DNA from: an uncultured Robinsoniella sp. | Lineage (GTDB): Bacteria > Bacillota > Clostridia > Lachnospirales > Lachnospiraceae | Length of the DNA: 14,332 nucleotides | NCBI GenBank assembly: GCA_900540475.1 | Contig: UQGG01000095.1 | Span: forward strand, 1-14,332 | Reading direction: 5' to 3' | In this document: one piece after another, positions 13,077 to 14,332 of the stretch | How the letters are laid out: the number at the start of each line of letters is the position of its first letter | Position numbering within the stretch: the first letter of the stretch is position 1 | Notes under the pieces: model-generated | The model's database searches: none | Told to the model about the DNA's origin: nothing | Seen by the model: only the letters and a program-made list of their open reading frames with translations | Translations under genes and position numbers: made by a program

Positions 13077-13107
13077 TTGATTATAAATGATTTGGAGGAA
13101 AAAGAAA

Positions 13108-13497
13108 ATGGAGAAAACAAGATTTGAAGCAGGAATGGAAAATTTGAAGAAAATTGATGGTGTTGGAGGCGAAGCGGTTATTCAGTCATTGAGTTCCATT
13201 TCACCTGATTTGGGAAGATACATCATAGAATTTGCATTTGGAGAAATCTATGACCGAAAGGAATTATCTCTCAGTGAGCGGGAAATGATTACCATAACCA
13301 GCCTGCTCACTGCGGGAGGGTGCGAACCGCAGCTGGAAGTACATATTAATGGCGCACTTAATGTAGGCATTCCTCCTGAAAAAATAACGGAAACCTTTTT
13401 ACAATGCGTTCCCTATACCGGGTTTCCAAAAGTCCTGAATGCCATTCAAACCGCCAAAAAGGTGTTTGCAAAGAGAGGATTTCTGGAATCAAACTGA
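13108..13497 (+). CDS. Carboxymuconolactone decarboxylase (CMD/AhpD-like) family protein
   Basis: A 129-residue, all-helical protein of the CMD family. Conserved features are S-E-R-E-M-I-T-I-T-S-L-L at 57-68, E-V-H-I-N-G-A-L-N-V-G at 77-87 (H79) and the P-Y-T-G-F-P-K motif near 102-108. The AhpD-type C-x-x-C peroxidase motif is absent (single cysteines at 72 and 100), so this is the 4-carboxymuconolactone-decarboxylase-like subgroup. No aromatic degradation genes are nearby, so a role in electrophile or oxidative stress is more likely than protocatechuate catabolism. I choose the ATG at 13108, with GGAGG nine bases upstream, over an in-frame ATG at 13087. It shares its locus with an HxlR regulator, a recurrent pairing. 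Confidence 0.85.
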   Translation: MEKTRFEAGMENLKKIDGVGGEAVIQSLSSISPDLGRYIIEFAFGEIYDRKELSLSEREMITITSLLTAGGCEPQLEVHINGALNVGIPPEKITETFLQCVPYTGFPKVLNAIQTAKKVFAKRGFLESN

Positions 13498-13507
13498 TAA
13501 TTTTCTG

Positions 13508-13536
13508 TTGAACCTCTGTGCCGTTCATGATACTGT
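13508..13536 (+). promoter_or_regulatory. Possible promoter of the HxlR-type gene
   Basis: TTGAAC (13508-13513), a 17-base spacer and a poor -10 TACTGT (13531-13536). No terminator separates it from the CMD-like gene, so cotranscription is the simpler reading. Confidence 0.3.
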
Positions 13537-13563
13537 ATTAAAATAGATATGGAGGTAATCAAC

Positions 13564-13929
13564 ATGAAAATGAGAAATGAATATACCTGTCCTTTAGAAC
13601 TGGTGCATGACATGATTAAAGGGAAATGGAAAACGATTATTTTGTGGAGACTGCGTCTGGGCGGCACATCATTAGCCAAACTGGAAAAAGATATTGACGG
13701 TATTACCCAGAAAATGCTCCTGGAACAGCTTAAGGAACTGATGGAATATGGATTTGTGGAAAAGAAAACTTACGAGGGTTATCCCCTCCATGTAGAATAT
13801 TCACTGACTCCTGTTATGGGCACACAGATTTTAGAAGCCTTAAAAATCATGCAGCACATTGGAATTGACTATCTAAAAGAAAATGGTATGGGGTATATCT
13901 TAACAGAGAAAGGAATTACACCTGAGTAA
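13564..13929 (+). CDS. HxlR-family transcriptional regulator
   Basis: A 121-residue winged-helix regulator. The family hallmark C-P-L-E-L-V-H-D-M-I-K-G-K-W-K-T-I-I-L-W-R-L is present (C9 to L30), then the recognition region G-I-T-Q-K-M-L-L-E-Q-L-K-E-L and the wing Y-P-L-H-V-E-Y-S-L-T-P. The N-terminal cysteine is the residue used for thiol-based sensing of quinones, diamide or hypochlorite in YodB and HypR, so redox or electrophile sensing is plausible here. An upstream ATG (13549) overlaps the Shine-Dalgarno; GGAGG at 13551-13555 with an eight-base spacer supports 13564. It lies 66 bases after the CMD-like gene and probably controls it through the palindrome at 13051-13066. Confidence 0.88.
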   Translation: MKMRNEYTCPLELVHDMIKGKWKTIILWRLRLGGTSLAKLEKDIDGITQKMLLEQLKELMEYGFVEKKTYEGYPLHVEYSLTPVMGTQILEALKIMQHIGIDYLKENGMGYILTEKGITPE

Positions 13930-13930
13930 C

Positions 13931-13946
13931 ACCCACAAAAGTGGGT
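13931..13946. promoter_or_regulatory. Small perfect dyad after the HxlR-type gene
   Basis: ACCCAC-AAAA-GTGGGT, a 6-bp stem with a tetraloop, starts right after the HxlR stop codon. It is followed by AATTTA, not a T-run, so it is at best a weak terminator. It also lies just upstream of the next promoter and could be an operator. Confidence 0.4.
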
Positions 13947-13965
13947 AATTTACGCCTCCTCCCTC

Positions 13966-13974
13966 TGCTATAAT
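13966..13974 (+). promoter_or_regulatory. Extended -10 promoter
   Basis: TGCTATAAT is a perfect extended -10 (TG at 13966-13967, TATAAT at 13969-13974). There is no good -35, as often seen with extended -10 promoters. Transcription would begin near 13981 and lead into the short ORF at 14018. Confidence 0.55.
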
Positions 13975-14017
13975 GGTATTAACCAATATAGTACTACATC
14001 CGGCAAGGAGGAACACA

Positions 14018-14065
14018 ATGATTGTAACTAGTGATGGATATTACCCGCAATGTCATTCATGCAAA
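14018..14065 (+). pseudogene. 16-residue ORF with strong start signals, possible gene remnant
   Basis: AAGGAGG (14005-14011) lies six bases before an ATG that opens M-I-V-T-S-D-G-Y-Y-P-Q-C-H-S-C-K and stops. A second frame from 14034 continues for 42 codons (M-D-I-T-R-N-V-I-H-A-N-E-S-Q...). The first frame changing into the second would give a longer reading frame, as expected of a frameshifted gene start. A MITE-end-like sequence and the right repeat follow. It could instead be a genuine micropeptide with a C-x-x-C motif (C12, C15). I do not recognise the product. Confidence 0.3.
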
Positions 14066-14113
14066 TGAAAGCCAGACGGCAAATGACTTTACGCAGGGTG
14101 TGAACAGCTGGAC

Positions 14114-14126
14114 TAGAGCGTGTTTT
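14114..14126. repeat. MITE-end-like sequence
   Basis: TAGAGCGTGTTTT shares its first twelve bases with the inferred right terminus of the MITE at 3796-3959, including the flanking TA. The following bases do not match. It may be a decayed or divergent element end at the boundary between the short ORF and the right repeat. Confidence 0.35.
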
Positions 14127-14149
14127 ATAGTGTTCTATTATATGCATTA

Positions 14150-14332
14150 TATTGGGGTTTAGCTGAGTAAGGACGCTTTGTATGCAGAGGTAGTGTACGG
14201 AAAGAGAAGGGGACGGACCAGGACATTGGTTTGGAATGCTTAACGCAGAACTGGCATTTTCTAACCTTCCCGAAGCGCTTTTTGGCGGCACGCGGGCATT
14301 CGCTCCGAAATCCTGATGCATTTCGCAGCTCA
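14150..14332. repeat. Right copy of the dispersed repeat, inverted relative to the left end
   Basis: The core 14198-14239 is the reverse complement of 96-137 with one mismatch, and weaker similarity extends on both sides to about 14160 and 14290. The last bases of the window remain within or next to the repeat. A minus-strand frame of 97 codons across this area lacks a Shine-Dalgarno and family features and spans the repeat and non-repeat alike, so I do not call it. Confidence 0.7.

Noticed and set aside
13087..13107. Upstream ATG for the CMD-like protein
   Set aside because: It precedes and includes the GGAGG that serves the ATG at 13108.
13549..13563. Upstream ATG for the HxlR protein
   Set aside because: It overlaps the Shine-Dalgarno of the ATG at 13564 and has none of its own.
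14028..14321. 97-codon minus-strand frame at the right end
   Set aside because: It runs through the repeat core, has no family features and the equivalent frame is not open in the left copy.

Overview
The window looks like chromosomal DNA of an anaerobic low-to-middle-GC Firmicute, most likely a Lachnospiraceae-type gut clostridium (Blautia or relatives). This is inferred from AGGAGG-type ribosome binding sites, sigma-A-like promoters, the mix of families (ROK, LytTR/DUF3021, betaine-type ABC transporter, transglutaminase-like protein) and a short hairpin element with GAGCGTG termini. No rRNA, tRNA, integrase, transposase or CRISPR array is visible. The two ends of the window carry inverted copies of one repeat (42-bp core, 41/42 identical), so the segment is bounded by a dispersed repeat and may be a contig that stopped at repeats.

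Layout. 1-180: left repeat copy. 348-2126 (minus): a GNAT acetyltransferase and three small proteins of unknown function, each separated by gaps. 2127-2577: a gene-free stretch with a large stem-loop and a strong terminator hairpin. 2578-3603 (minus): a zinc-dependent, NAD-type alcohol/polyol dehydrogenase, divergent from a ROK-family repressor (4066-5196, plus). Their shared intergenic region holds two dyads and a 164-bp MITE that can fold into one long hairpin. 5341-8794 (plus): an osmoprotectant-type ABC transporter (ATPase with CBS pair; permease fused to its substrate-binding domain) followed by a GntR/RCK_C regulator with the architecture of the c-di-AMP sensor BusR. The transporter promoter carries two copies of a 14-bp palindrome, AAAGTN4ACTTT, 25 bp apart centre to centre: a convincing bipartite operator for such a regulator.

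8823-11297 (minus): LytTR regulator, DUF3021 membrane protein, ABC ATPase and ABC-2 permease form an operon with its own promoter, whose -35 overlaps the stop codon of the upstream gene. That gene (11396-12451, minus) is a transglutaminase-like protein with a complete Cys-His-Asp triad, preceded by a MerR regulator (12557-12907, minus). A perfect 10+4+10 bp dyad lies where the transglutaminase gene's -35 would be. The merR upstream region is a tandem array of about 12-bp units. 13108-13929 (plus): a carboxymuconolactone decarboxylase-like protein and an HxlR-family regulator; the first has a perfect 16-bp palindrome inside its promoter spacer. 13930-14332: a strong promoter and RBS leading into a 16-codon ORF, a MITE-end-like sequence and the right repeat copy.

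The common theme is locally regulated small modules: nearly every effector gene or operon sits next to a one-component regulator (ROK, BusR-like, LytTR, MerR, HxlR), and for most of them a plausible operator is visible. The best candidate for a complete unreported circuit is the BusR-like regulator with its bipartite operator and the fused osmolyte transporter.
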